NCBI GenBank assembly: GCA_910579525.1
Contig: CAJTUK010000001.1
Span: forward strand, 372,001-436,000
Origin: an uncultured Christensenella sp.
Lineage (GTDB): Bacteria > Bacillota > Clostridia > Christensenellales > Borkfalkiaceae
Direction of reading: 5' to 3'
DNA: 64,000 nucleotides
Shown: positions 1 through 8,119 of the stretch, piece after piece
How the letters are laid out: the number at the start of each line of letters is the position of its first letter
Position numbering within the stretch: the first letter of the stretch is position 1
Translations under genes and position numbers: made by a program
The notes under the pieces: model-generated
What the model saw: the letters and a program-made list of their open reading frames with translations, nothing else
Database searches by the model: none
Told to the model about the DNA's origin: nothing

Positions 1-2
1 CT

Positions 3-542
3 TACGGAAAGCCCCGCCCGATAGATTTTATAGAACTGTCTTCGGGATTGCGTTCGATTAATTCCGTGGGTATGGGAATAGACGTCGACGTATTAAAACG
101 CACTTACGCTTCCGGCGATAAGGGCAAAGGCAAATATATAGCCGCGCTTATTTCCGCGCTCAAAAATTTTCAGGCGTACGACTTCACCGCGATTTACGAC
201 GGAAAAACAGAAAAGCACCACGGGTTGATAGCCGCCGTAGGCAACGGCGGGCTGTTCGGCGGGGGAATAAAAATCTTCCCACACGCAAAGATTGACGACG
301 GACTGTTAGACGTAATTATAGTGGATTACATATCAAAAGCGAGAATCCCCGCCGCTTTTGCGAAACTTATGGCGGGCAAAGTGGATAAAATCAAAAAAGC
401 AGTGACGTTCAGGGCAAAAGAAGTTTCTTTTATCCCCGACGAAAAAAATTACACCATTCAGGCGGAGGGCGAACTCTATGATAACGTTCCGCTCGAAGCA
501 CATATAGTAGAAGGAAAATTAAAGCTGTATTTACCCGAATAA
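3..542 (+). CDS. Diacylglycerol/lipid kinase family protein, C-terminal part (cut by left edge)
   Basis: The frame is open to the left edge, so only the last ~180 residues are present and the true start lies upstream. The sequence fits the C-terminal beta-sandwich half of YegS/BmrU/DgkB-type lipid kinases: 'NSVGMGIDVDV' near the start, then 'AVGNGGLFGGG' and 'DDGLLDVIIV', which line the active-site cleft in this family. The nucleotide-binding GGDGT region would be off-window. Members phosphorylate diacylglycerol or related lipids at the inner membrane face; the substrate here cannot be told. The stop overlaps the next start by one base (TAATG), so the two genes are probably translationally coupled. 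Confidence 0.8.
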   Translation, partial: YGKPRPIDFIELSSGLRSINSVGMGIDVDVLKRTYASGDKGKGKYIAALISALKNFQAYDFTAIYDGKTEKHHGLIAAVGNGGLFGGGIKIFPHAKIDDGLLDVIIVDYISKARIPAAFAKLMAGKVDKIKKAVTFRAKEVSFIPDEKNYTIQAEGELYDNVPLEAHIVEGKLKLYLPE

Positions 543-1612
543 TGACCGAAAAATATTTAAGGCGGATAGTAGACAACGTTAAGACGGCTGTCGTGGTCGC
601 CGACCAAAATTTAAAAACGAGATTTTGCAACCGCGCTTTCAAAACCCTGTTTCCAGAAGGAACTTACAGGGGGAAGCTGGGCGGGGCTACGCGTTGCGCC
701 GAAAACACCTTAAAGTGCGGCGAAGACGGCGGTTGCCGCGGGTGCGCGCTTGCGGGAGCGTTCGAAGACGCCTTTTTATCCAACAAAGAAATAAGCCGCA
801 GGGTAGTTCAGCGGGTTAAAAACGGCGAGAACGTGCACGAGGTTGCCTATTCGATAACAGTTACGCCGCTCGGCGGCGGGTTATGCATGGGCGCCGTGGA
901 CGACGCTTTCGAGCTGGAAATATCCCGCGAATTGCAAACGGCTAAAAATATTCAGCAAAGGCTTTTGCCGGCAGGTAAATGGGCGGGCGGCAAAAAATAC
1001 TCTTATATGTATATACCCTGCCGCGATATAGGCGGTGACTTGCCCGACGTTTACACGCAAAACGGCAGCGCCTGCGGCGTTATTGCGGACGTGTCCGGCA
1101 AGGGGATTTCCGCGGGAATGCTTTCCGCCTTCGTAAAGGCGGCTTACGATAAAACCGCCCCCACTCCGTCGCAGGCAATAAAGAGTTTGAGCGCTAAATT
1201 TTCGGAACTCAATCTTGACGAAAGAAACTACGTTACGGTCGCGGCGGTCAAAATAGACGGCGAAAGCATAACTTATTCCATGGCGGGGCACAACGTGCCC
1301 ATATTGTTGAAATCGGAAAACGGAATTACGCGGGTTATGTCTAACTCCCCTCCCGTTTCCACCTGGTTTGACAATCCGGCTTATTTCGACGATACCCTGC
1401 CATATAAAAAGGGGGATATTCTCGTACTTTTAACCGACGGAGTAACCGAATGTAAAAACGAACGGGGCGAGATGTTCGGCGTGGACAAAGTGGTGCGCAC
1501 CCTGTCCACGGCGCGCACGGCGGACGATTTTATAAAATCGCTTGAAAACAATTTGAGAAATTTTTGCAAAAACCTCAACGACGATATAACGGCAATAGCG
1601 TTCGACCTGTAA
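542..1612 (+). CDS. PAS-like sensor with SpoIIE/RsbU-type PP2C phosphatase domain
   Basis: A 356-residue soluble protein. Residues ~5-120 look like a PAS domain carrying a cysteine cluster 'CAENTLKCGEDGGCRGC' (C52, C59, C65, C68). A short helix with 'ELQTAKNIQQRLLP' leads into a SpoIIE/RsbU PP2C domain (~130-356). Metal-binding aspartates are visible in 'RDIGGDLPDV' (D162, D166), 'ADVSGKG' (D183) and 'LLTDGVTE'. Such phosphatases dephosphorylate anti-anti-sigma-like or other serine-phosphorylated partners in response to a signal. No partner gene lies beside it. The four cysteines could bind an iron-sulphur cluster or zinc and make it a redox sensor; that is inference. It is coupled to the lipid kinase gene upstream by a one-base overlap. 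Confidence 0.8.
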   Translation: MTEKYLRRIVDNVKTAVVVADQNLKTRFCNRAFKTLFPEGTYRGKLGGATRCAENTLKCGEDGGCRGCALAGAFEDAFLSNKEISRRVVQRVKNGENVHEVAYSITVTPLGGGLCMGAVDDAFELEISRELQTAKNIQQRLLPAGKWAGGKKYSYMYIPCRDIGGDLPDVYTQNGSACGVIADVSGKGISAGMLSAFVKAAYDKTAPTPSQAIKSLSAKFSELNLDERNYVTVAAVKIDGESITYSMAGHNVPILLKSENGITRVMSNSPPVSTWFDNPAYFDDTLPYKKGDILVLLTDGVTECKNERGEMFGVDKVVRTLSTARTADDFIKSLENNLRNFCKNLNDDITAIAFDL

Positions 1613-1617
1613 ATAGC

Positions 1618-1653
1618 GCCCCCGCCGCCGCGGATATCCGCGGCGGCGGGGGC
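1618..1653. terminator. 36-bp perfect GC-rich palindrome, likely bidirectional terminator
   Basis: A perfect palindrome centred between 1635 and 1636 (GGAT/ATCC core, arms of GCCCCCGCCGCCGC and its complement) sits between the convergent phosphatase and response-regulator genes and is followed by a short T-rich stretch. It can form a very stable hairpin on either transcript. Confidence 0.65.
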
Positions 1654-1692
1654 TTTGATTTGTAAAATTATTCAAACATATACAGGGGGCAA

Positions 1693-2331
1693 TTAAAATA
1701 TTTGCTTGATTTTTTCAGAGGCGGCAGTCCTGTTGTCTACGCCGAGTTTGAGATATATCGAGCTTATGTAATTCCTTGCCGTGCCGTCTGAAAGTTTGAG
1801 CGCCGTAGCTATCTGGCGGTTGGTAAACCCGTCGTAAAGCATAAGCGCTATTTCAACCTCCCTCTCCGAAAGGTTAAACGCCTTTTTAAGTTTGTATTCT
1901 TTATCCGACGAAACCATAGCCGCCGCGTCGGTTATTTTTTTTGCGATTTTTGCGGGAAGAATCGTGTCGCCCGCGTAAGCGTTTTTAATTGCGTCGATCA
2001 GCGCGGTCGCGCCGATATCCTTTAACAAATAGCCGCTCGCGCCGTTATTTATGGCGCTCAATATATAGTCGCTGTCATCAAACGTTGTCAATATTATAAT
2101 CTTTATGCCGTCGTCAATTTCTTTTATTCGCTTTGTTGCGACAACGCCGTTCATATTCGGCATACGGATATCCATTAACACGACGTCGGGTTTTAACCTC
2201 GCGCACATGTCCACCGCTCGCAATCCGTCGGAAGCTATGCCTACCACCGAAACCTCGCTAGACGTGGTGAGCACGGATTTAATGCCCTCCGCAAGTATCT
2301 GCTGGTCGTCTACGAGTAAAACTTTAATCAT
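1693..2331 (-). CDS. NarL/LuxR-family response regulator
   Basis: 212 residues. The receiver domain (1-~120) has the acidic pair near D8/D9, the phospho-acceptor in 'VLMDIRMPN' (D54), and a Thr/Lys switch region ('IILTTFDD', 'LLKDIG'). The C-terminal LuxR-type helix-turn-helix is recognised by 'LSEREVEIALMLYDGF' and 'NRQIATALKLS'. Phosphorylation by the adjacent histidine kinase would alter DNA binding; the target genes are unknown. The start overlaps the kinase stop by 8 bp, which fits a co-transcribed, coupled pair. Confidence 0.93.
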   Translation of the reverse strand: MIKVLLVDDQQILAEGIKSVLTTSSEVSVVGIASDGLRAVDMCARLKPDVVLMDIRMPNMNGVVATKRIKEIDDGIKIIILTTFDDSDYILSAINNGASGYLLKDIGATALIDAIKNAYAGDTILPAKIAKKITDAAAMVSSDKEYKLKKAFNLSEREVEIALMLYDGFTNRQIATALKLSDGTARNYISSIYLKLGVDNRTAASEKIKQIF

Positions 2332-3544
2332 TTCCGTTTTTCTCCTTTTTAAGAACGATTTTCACTTCGAACCCCTCGCCTTCTTCGCTCGAAAAGCAAC
2401 ATTTGCCGCCCATCTTTTCGGCTTTTTCGCGCAGGCCTTTGAGCCCGAAGCCCTCTTTTATTTCCCCCTTGACTCCGCAACCGTTATCGGATACGAGCAA
2501 AGTCACGTTGCGTTCCGTTTGTTTAAGCTCTACGTAAAACGCAGTAGCCTTGCCGTGCCTTATGCCGTTGGCGAGCAACTCTTTTACGCTGTTTACGATA
2601 AAGCGGTAAACTTCGTCGGGCGGCTGTATTACGTCGAGGTCGTATCTCGCCTTTATGTCGGTGCCGTCTATCGTCTGGGCTATAACCTCTTCAAGCTCCT
2701 CTTTTAAAGGCTTGACTTTGCCGCGCCCCGCCAGAAGGTGAACGCTTTCGCGCATCTGTTCGAGCGCGTTTCTTGCCTGTACGTTGGCGGATATTATGCG
2801 GTTTTTGGCTTCGGCGGGATTATCGTCTATCAAAAGTTTAGCCGCCTCCGTCTGCATAATCACGGTAGTCATAGAGTGACCTGCCGTGTCGTGTATGTCC
2901 TTTGCTATGCGGTTGCGCTCTTCGAAAATTTTGGTCTGCGTGAGTTGTTCGTTTGCCTCTTCGAGCCGTGCACGGCTCTCGTCCGCTTCTTTTAAAGCCT
3001 CGCGCAGTTCGAGATTGGTGCGGTAGAATTTCAGCAAAAACAAGGTTATCAGATAGTCCAGCACTATACCGAGCAACCCGAACAATACGCCCGAAACGAG
3101 GTCGAGCCCGTCGCTGGAAGGGTTGCTCAAGATGCCGCCCGCAATAAAAGAAATTACGAATATGCCGCAACTTACGCCGAAAATGATAGTTTTATCCCTG
3201 AACTTTTCAACCGATATATAGCACTGCGTAAGCACTATACAATAAATTGCGGACATAAGCGAGTTGCCCGTTAAAAGGCATATTGTCAGAATAATCGCCG
3301 AGTCTATGCCGTAAAACGTCATTTTCGCCGCAAAATTTTTGAATACGAAAGCGTTAAGCGATTCCAAAATCAACAGCACGAGACAGAGCGCGAACGCAAT
3401 CCAGAAACAGTAGTGCGGAACGACCTTCCAATAAGAATCGGCGCAGATTATAATTTCGACCACGGCAAGCAGAGCGATGAGCGTTATTTTTATATACTCG
3501 AAAATCTTGCGAGTGGTGATGTCGATTTTTAATTTTTCCTGCAT
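2324..3544 (-). CDS. Membrane sensor histidine kinase (HisKA_3 type)
   Basis: 406 residues. The first ~175 residues hold about five to six membrane spans with no large outside domain, so the signal may be sensed in or near the membrane. A coiled coil (~176-205) precedes the dimerisation/phosphotransfer helix 'EERNRIAKDIHDTAGH', with H218 the likely phospho-acceptor. The HATPase domain shows the N box 'VNSVKELLANGIRHG', G1 'DNGCGV' and G2 'GFGLKGLREKAE'. This is the NarX/DesK/LiaS type of kinase that pairs with LuxR-type regulators such as the downstream gene. The stimulus cannot be read from the sequence. Confidence 0.92.
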   Translation of the reverse strand: MQEKLKIDITTRKIFEYIKITLIALLAVVEIIICADSYWKVVPHYCFWIAFALCLVLLILESLNAFVFKNFAAKMTFYGIDSAIILTICLLTGNSLMSAIYCIVLTQCYISVEKFRDKTIIFGVSCGIFVISFIAGGILSNPSSDGLDLVSGVLFGLLGIVLDYLITLFLLKFYRTNLELREALKEADESRARLEEANEQLTQTKIFEERNRIAKDIHDTAGHSMTTVIMQTEAAKLLIDDNPAEAKNRIISANVQARNALEQMRESVHLLAGRGKVKPLKEELEEVIAQTIDGTDIKARYDLDVIQPPDEVYRFIVNSVKELLANGIRHGKATAFYVELKQTERNVTLLVSDNGCGVKGEIKEGFGLKGLREKAEKMGGKCCFSSEEGEGFEVKIVLKKEKNGND

Positions 3545-3586
3545 AACCCGCCTTGTAAATTTTAATTTAATTTCACCTTTAATTTA

Positions 3587-3616
3587 TTGTAACATATTTA
3601 AAAAAAAGTGTATAAT
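3587..3616 (+). promoter_or_regulatory. Promoter of the peptidase gene
   Basis: TTGTAA, 18-nt spacer, TATAAT, ending 32 nt before the peptidase start in the divergent intergenic region. Confidence 0.5.
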
Positions 3617-3648
3617 GATTTTACAAAGTTTTTTACGGCGGCGTTAAA

Positions 3649-4887
3649 ATGATTGAACAGATTAAAAAATCCATATCCGAAATAGTAAAAATCGACTCGG
3701 CGCAAGCTCGCGCGGAAGTGGGTGCGCCCTTCGGCAGAGGCGCAAAAGAGGCTCTTGACTTGTTTTTGGACCTTGCCTCTTCTTTGGGGTTCGAAGTCAA
3801 AGATTACGACGGCTATGCGGGCGAGGTTATTTTCGGGCAGGGCGAAGAGTTTGCTATCCTTGCGCACCTTGACGTCGTCCCCGCGGGAAACGGCTGGACG
3901 CGCGACCCGTTCGGCGGCGAAATAGACGAGATATCGCGCAAAATCTGGGGCAGAGGAACTATGGACGACAAGGGTCCCGCAATTATCACTCTTTACGCAA
4001 TGAAGGCGCTTAAAGACGAAGGATTCCGTCCGAACAGAAAAATAAAACTTATAGTCGGCTGTAACGAAGAATCGGGCTGGGGCTGTATTGATTATTATAA
4101 AAAGCACGCGCACATGCCCGACGAGGGATTTTCCCCCGACGCCGACTTCCCCGTTATTTATGCGGAAAAGGGCATTTTACACGCCGAATTGAGATTAGAA
4201 GCGAACGGGAATTTTCACGGTTTAAAGGGCGGCGACCGCCCCAATATGGTTTGCGGCAGATGTGAAGCGTACGCCCCCGAAGATAAAGCTAAAATAAAAA
4301 AATCAGGATTAAAATACGAAAACGGAAAAGTAATTTCCTTGGGCAAGTCGGCGCACGGGTCCACCCCCGACGAAGGAATAAACGCGATAGCGCCCGTTTT
4401 GAAATATCTGGGACTGGACGATATTCACGATATCCTGTTTGAAACATGTTTTGGATTAAAGGCGCTCAAAGACGAAACGGGAAGCCTCACCTTCTCCCCC
4501 GACGTTATAGAGCAAGACGGCAATATTTTGAAAGTTATTTGCGATATCCGTTACCCCGCCACTTTTAAACCGAGTGATATTACGGGGGCAATTACCGTTC
4601 CATATAAAATTCTGTCCGAGCAGGCGCCCCTGTTCAACGATAAAAACTGCTTTTTGATTAAAACGCTCAACGGCGTTTATAACGAGGTAACGGGCAAAAA
4701 TTTACAACCCGTTGCGATAGGCGGCGGTACTTATGCGCGGGCGTTGAAATGCGGCGCGGCGTTCGGGCCCGAAGAAGCGGGCGAAGAAAGCACGATTCAC
4801 CAGCCCGACGAATATATCACATTTGAAAAGATAGAAAAGTGTTTTAAAATTTATAAACTCGCAATAAAAAAACTTACGGAAAAATGA
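3649..4887 (+). CDS. PepV/Sapep-type M20 dipeptidase
   Basis: 412 residues, a little shorter than typical PepV (~470). Zinc-site motifs of the M20 family are in order: 'LAHLDVVPAG' (H73, D75), 'GRGTMDDKGP' (D106/D107), the catalytic glutamate pair in 'GCNEESGWG' (E140/E141), and 'FSPDADFPVIYAEKG' typical of the PepV branch. The lid/dimerisation domain lies in the middle and a final zinc ligand is likely the histidine in 'STIHQPDEYI'. It would release amino acids from dipeptides in the cytoplasm. The end overlaps the next gene by 4 bp (ATGA), so both are probably on one transcript. Confidence 0.88.
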   Translation: MIEQIKKSISEIVKIDSAQARAEVGAPFGRGAKEALDLFLDLASSLGFEVKDYDGYAGEVIFGQGEEFAILAHLDVVPAGNGWTRDPFGGEIDEISRKIWGRGTMDDKGPAIITLYAMKALKDEGFRPNRKIKLIVGCNEESGWGCIDYYKKHAHMPDEGFSPDADFPVIYAEKGILHAELRLEANGNFHGLKGGDRPNMVCGRCEAYAPEDKAKIKKSGLKYENGKVISLGKSAHGSTPDEGINAIAPVLKYLGLDDIHDILFETCFGLKALKDETGSLTFSPDVIEQDGNILKVICDIRYPATFKPSDITGAITVPYKILSEQAPLFNDKNCFLIKTLNGVYNEVTGKNLQPVAIGGGTYARALKCGAAFGPEEAGEESTIHQPDEYITFEKIEKCFKIYKLAIKKLTEK

Positions 4888-5744
4888 GTAAAGTTAAAAA
4901 GAAAAAGCTCGCAAAGAGCGTTATATCGGCAATTGTCGTAGCCGTGCTGTCGGGGATAATTTTTGTTACGGGGTTGGGGCTTGAACTTGGCTTTTTACAA
5001 GCTGAAAAAATAGAGTGTCTGCGCCCCTCTTACGAAAAAGAGGATATATCAGCGACTTTAAACAAATCCGAATTGACCGACGAAGATTATTCGTTTTTAT
5101 ACGACCAGACCGGTTTGACCAAAGTCGGTATAGACCGCGCGCTCGCACAGGGGACTTCGGGCAAAAACAGGATTTTACAAATTCAAAACGACTTTTTCGA
5201 AGAACACAAAAAGATAAGCGCGCCTTTTGCTCCGTTCGTGTGTACGGATTACATAGAAAAAAACGTTGCAAGCATTTATCTGGAACGCGGGGATATACTT
5301 ATAACTTCTTCCACCCATATTTCGGGCGTGCGCATTGGTCACGCGGGGCTCGTTACAAACGCTTACGGTAGCGTTCTGCAAGCGAACGCATACGGAACTT
5401 ACAGCAGAATAGACAGCGCTTCCGAATTCACAAAACGCGTGAATTTTATGGTTTTGCGGGTTAAAGACAGCTCTGCCGACGCAGAAAAGGTGAACCAAAT
5501 AGTAGAGTTTGCCGAAAATAATCTTTTGGGCGTGCCTTACGAGGGGCTTGCCGGTCTTTTGACAAACAAAAACGAAATTAAAAAGACACAGTGCGCGCAC
5601 ATAGTTTGGTATGCTTTCAAACAATTCGGGATTGATTTGGACAGCAACGGCGGATTACTTGTTACGCCTTACGATATTTGCAACTCCGAACACCTTGAAC
5701 TTGTTCAGGTTTTCGGCTTCGATAAAGATAAACTCTGGAAATAA
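4884..5744 (+). CDS. YiiX-like permuted NlpC/P60 (papain-fold) cysteine amidase/peptidase
   Basis: 286 residues. A basic N-terminus and one membrane span (~13-33) suggest a membrane-anchored outside enzyme or uncleaved signal. The catalytic part starts with 'LERGDILITSS' and has histidine in 'RIGHAGLVT' (H153), a tyrosine in 'LGVPYEGL' and cysteine in 'KTQCAHIVWYAF' (C237). Histidine before cysteine is the order of circularly permuted papain-like enzymes (YiiX/LRAT group), many of which act on amide or acyl bonds of the cell wall or lipids. The substrate is unknown. It overlaps the upstream peptidase gene by 4 bp, so a link with peptide salvage is possible. Confidence 0.72.
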   Translation: MSKVKKKKLAKSVISAIVVAVLSGIIFVTGLGLELGFLQAEKIECLRPSYEKEDISATLNKSELTDEDYSFLYDQTGLTKVGIDRALAQGTSGKNRILQIQNDFFEEHKKISAPFAPFVCTDYIEKNVASIYLERGDILITSSTHISGVRIGHAGLVTNAYGSVLQANAYGTYSRIDSASEFTKRVNFMVLRVKDSSADAEKVNQIVEFAENNLLGVPYEGLAGLLTNKNEIKKTQCAHIVWYAFKQFGIDLDSNGGLLVTPYDICNSEHLELVQVFGFDKDKLWK

Positions 5745-5762
5745 GCGTTATCCTCTCACTAT

Positions 5763-5786
5763 TTTGCGGATTTACAAATCCGCAAA
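5763..5786. repeat. Inverted repeat after the amidase gene
   Basis: TTTGCGGATTT and its complement with a 2-nt loop. No T-run follows on the + strand, so it is not a textbook terminator; it may still end or protect the transcript. Confidence 0.4.
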
Positions 5787-5814
5787 AAAATATAAAGTCA
5801 CTCAAATAAATCGT

Positions 5815-5843
5815 TTGACAAAAAAAAATTAATTTTATATAAT
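5815..5843 (+). promoter_or_regulatory. Consensus promoter of tRNA-Arg
   Basis: TTGACA, 17-nt spacer, TATAAT: full sigma-A consensus, 20 nt before the tRNA 5' end. Confidence 0.85.
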
Positions 5844-5863
5844 AATTGAGCTGTTTAAATAAC

Positions 5864-5940
5864 GCACCGTTAGCTCAACTGGATAGAGCGTTGGTCTACG
5901 GAACCAAAGGCTAGGGATTCGAATTCCTTACGGTGCACCA
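5864..5940 (+). tRNA. tRNA-Arg (anticodon ACG), CCA encoded
   Basis: Acceptor arms GCACCGT/ACGGTGC pair fully. The D-arm is GCTC...GAGC. The anticodon stem TTGGT/ACCAA holds loop CTACGGA, giving anticodon ACG. The T-arm has TTCGAAT in its loop. The CCA end is encoded at 5938-5940. The 3' half is duplicated 151 bp downstream. Confidence 0.95.
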
Positions 5941-5944
5941 AAAC
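5922..5944. repeat. 23-bp direct repeat, copy 1 (inside tRNA-Arg 3' end)
   Basis: Runs from the 3' side of the T-arm through CCA into AAAAC. It is identical to 6073-6095. A tRNA 3' end duplicated as a direct repeat is the usual sign of site-specific integration by a tyrosine recombinase. Confidence 0.7.
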
Positions 5945-5972
5945 ACCCCGAGTATTCTCGGGGTGTTTTTTT
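5943..5972 (+). terminator. Terminator of tRNA-Arg
   Basis: ACACCCCGAG/CTCGGGGTGT stem with a 4-nt loop, followed by T7. Confidence 0.9.
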
Positions 5973-6072
5973 GTGTGCGCGGTAAGGGTGAGAAGCCCTA
6001 CGGGATTCGCGCGAGGAGCTTGCGACGACGCTTTGCGCACCTTATTTTAAAAATTATAATATTTTGGCGCAA

Positions 6073-6095
6073 AATTCCTTACGGTGCACCAAAAC
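6073..6095. repeat. 23-bp direct repeat, copy 2 (att-like scar)
   Basis: Perfect copy of the tRNA-Arg 3' end at 5922-5944, without the rest of a tRNA. Only ~128 bp of non-coding sequence lies between the copies and no integrase is present, so this looks like the leftover of a deleted element. Confidence 0.65.
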
Positions 6096-6391
6096 GATGC
6101 AAAGCCGACCACATTTTGATAGCCAAACGCGTGCTGGACAAATTCATAGCAGAAATAGAGCGGTTTAAACTTTTGAGAAAAGCCCGCCTCGAATATATTT
6201 ACCTCGACTATCTCAACAAAAACTTTTACGAAACTTTTAAAAACGAATATCCCGAAGTAAATCCTTACGCAGCGTATTGCTACGCGGGCATGCTTTATAA
6301 CGTTTCAATAGCGTGGCTGGACGGAGGCTGTGCCGAACCTGCCGAAAGCGTTGCGGAAACAATAGTAAATTCTATTTATTTCGACAGCTGA
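6095..6391 (+). pseudogene. C-terminal fragment of a TetR/AcrR-like regulator
   Basis: About 98 residues in an open frame directly after the second tRNA repeat, with no Shine-Dalgarno or credible start. The frame is open back through the tRNA but that part cannot be protein. The end, 'YAGMLYNVSIAWLDGG' then 'AEPAESVAETIV', matches the last two helices of TetR-family ligand-binding domains; the DNA-binding N-terminus is missing. It is best read as a truncated remnant, perhaps cut when an element inserted at or left tRNA-Arg. A diverged short gene with an unusual start is possible but less likely. Confidence 0.5.
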
Positions 6392-6395
6392 AATT

Positions 6396-6421
6396 ACGAC
6401 GGATCCACTCCGCCGTTTTTT
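6396..6421 (+). terminator. Terminator after the TetR fragment
   Basis: ACGACGGA...TCCGCCGT imperfect stem followed by T6. Confidence 0.6.
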
Positions 6422-6565
6422 ATTTTTATAAATTTTTTACCGCAAAAACGGATAAATTTCATATTTTCAATTGTATTTATTATATATTTATGATAAAATA
6501 TACTATATTTATTTTGCCGTAAAAATACCTGACGTTTTTTCGGCTTTAAGGAGAAAATTTATTTT

Positions 6566-8110
6566 ATGGGCAAAGCGCTGTTACTTAAACTAAAAGAAGC
6601 ACTTATTTCTGTTTTGCCCGTGGCGGTAATAGTTTTAATAATTTCTTTTACTCCTCTCGTGGATCTTAACGCTACCGAAACCGCCGCATTCGCCGTGTGC
6701 GCCGTGCTCCTTATTCTGGGTATAGGATTGTTTAATCTCGGCGCCGACCTTGCTATGACCCCTATGGGCGAACACGTGGGCTCCGGCCTTACCAAATCCA
6801 AAAAAATACTCGTTCTCATCTCCGTTTGTTTTTTGATGGGCGTGTTGATAACGGTTGCCGAACCCGACCTTTCGGTACTTGCGGAGCAGGTGGAAGCGGT
6901 AATGAACAGCACTGTTCTTATAGTGACCGTAGGCGTGGGCGTTGGAATTTTTCTCGTTTTAGCGGTACTCAAAATAGTTTTCAGGCTGAATCTTTCGATG
7001 CTTCTGATGTTCTTCTATATGTTGCTGTTCGCAATGTGCGCGATACTCATACAGGAAGGCAAGTTCAGCTTTTTGCCCCTGTCTTTCGATTCGGGCGGCG
7101 TGACCACCGGCCCCATTACCGTACCGTTTATAATGGCTCTGGGCGTGGGCATAGCCACCACCATAGGCGGGCGAAACGCAAACGAAAACAGCTTCGGTCT
7201 GATTGCGATGTGTTCGATAGGCCCCATGATTGCCGTAATGGCGCTTTCGATGACTTCAAGCGGGGAAATGCCCCCCGAAGTTCTGGACGAACTTGCAAAT
7301 TACACCACCGTTGAGGGCAGTCTGGGAGAAATAGGGCATATTATTTTAAATAACATCACAAACGTGGGGCTTGCGCTTGGGCTGGTTGTAGCTTTCTTTT
7401 TTATACTGCAATTCACGGTTTTGAAACTCCCCAAACAGAAACTTATCCAGATAGGCATAGGCATAGTTTATACGTTTTTCGGGCTGATAATATTTTTAAC
7501 GGCGGTCGAAGTCGGCTTTATGCCCGTAGGATTTAAGATAGGCAAGAGCATCGCGGAGTTGCACCCCGCCGTTTTGATAGTTTTCGGACTGATTATCGGT
7601 ATGGTGGTAGTGCTTGCAGAACCCGCCGTTCACGTTTTAAACAAACAGGTCGAAGAGATAACGGGCGGCGGCGTTAAAAAAATAGAGATGCTCGTTGCGC
7701 TCTCACTCGCAGTCGGCATTTCTATTGCCCTTTCGGTAGTGAGAATGATTTTCAAATTTTCACTCCTGTACTACCTCATTCCGGGCTATATGATTTCGCT
7801 GGGGCTCTCCTTTTTCGTTCCTAAAATTTATACGGCGATAGCTTTCGACTCAGGCGGAGTTGCGAGCGGACCGCTCACTTCGAGCTTTATTTTACCCCTC
7901 GTTGTAGGCGCGTGCGTGGCGCTGAACGGCGGCTCTGCCGATAACATAATGACCGACGCGTTCGGCGTGGTGGCGATGGTTGCAATGACGCCCCTTATAA
8001 CCATTCAGGCGCTGGGCTTCAAAGCCGTAATGTCGGCTAAAGTGCGCGGAAAGATAGCAATGAAACGTATTCTTGCGGCAGACGACGAACAAATCATATA
8101 CTTCAAATAG
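6566..8110 (+). CDS. DUF1538 integral membrane protein (two-repeat transporter-like)
   Basis: 514 residues, strongly hydrophobic, about 12-14 membrane spans. Two homologous halves are visible. Each has a 'FDSGGV' motif followed by 'TGP' or 'SGPLT' ('LSFDSGGVTTGPITVPF' in half one, 'AFDSGGVASGPLTSSF' in half two) and an 'AEP' motif ('VAEPDLSVL', 'LAEPAVHVL'). This is the DUF1538 family; its substrate is not established to my knowledge, but the repeated re-entrant-like motifs suggest an ion or small-solute transporter. A Shine-Dalgarno AAGGAG precedes the start. Two PII-like genes follow within 10 bp and a 1-bp overlap, so regulation of this transporter by PII-like proteins is a reasonable inference. 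Confidence 0.85.
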   Translation: MGKALLLKLKEALISVLPVAVIVLIISFTPLVDLNATETAAFAVCAVLLILGIGLFNLGADLAMTPMGEHVGSGLTKSKKILVLISVCFLMGVLITVAEPDLSVLAEQVEAVMNSTVLIVTVGVGVGIFLVLAVLKIVFRLNLSMLLMFFYMLLFAMCAILIQEGKFSFLPLSFDSGGVTTGPITVPFIMALGVGIATTIGGRNANENSFGLIAMCSIGPMIAVMALSMTSSGEMPPEVLDELANYTTVEGSLGEIGHIILNNITNVGLALGLVVAFFFILQFTVLKLPKQKLIQIGIGIVYTFFGLIIFLTAVEVGFMPVGFKIGKSIAELHPAVLIVFGLIIGMVVVLAEPAVHVLNKQVEEITGGGVKKIEMLVALSLAVGISIALSVVRMIFKFSLLYYLIPGYMISLGLSFFVPKIYTAIAFDSGGVASGPLTSSFILPLVVGACVALNGGSADNIMTDAFGVVAMVAMTPLITIQALGFKAVMSAKVRGKIAMKRILAADDEQIIYFK

Positions 8111-8119
8111 GCGGAAAAT

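Noticed and set aside
5933..6094. Protein-coding start of the TetR fragment inside tRNA-Arg
   Set aside because: The open frame crosses the tRNA 3' end and its terminator, so this part cannot be a translated gene.
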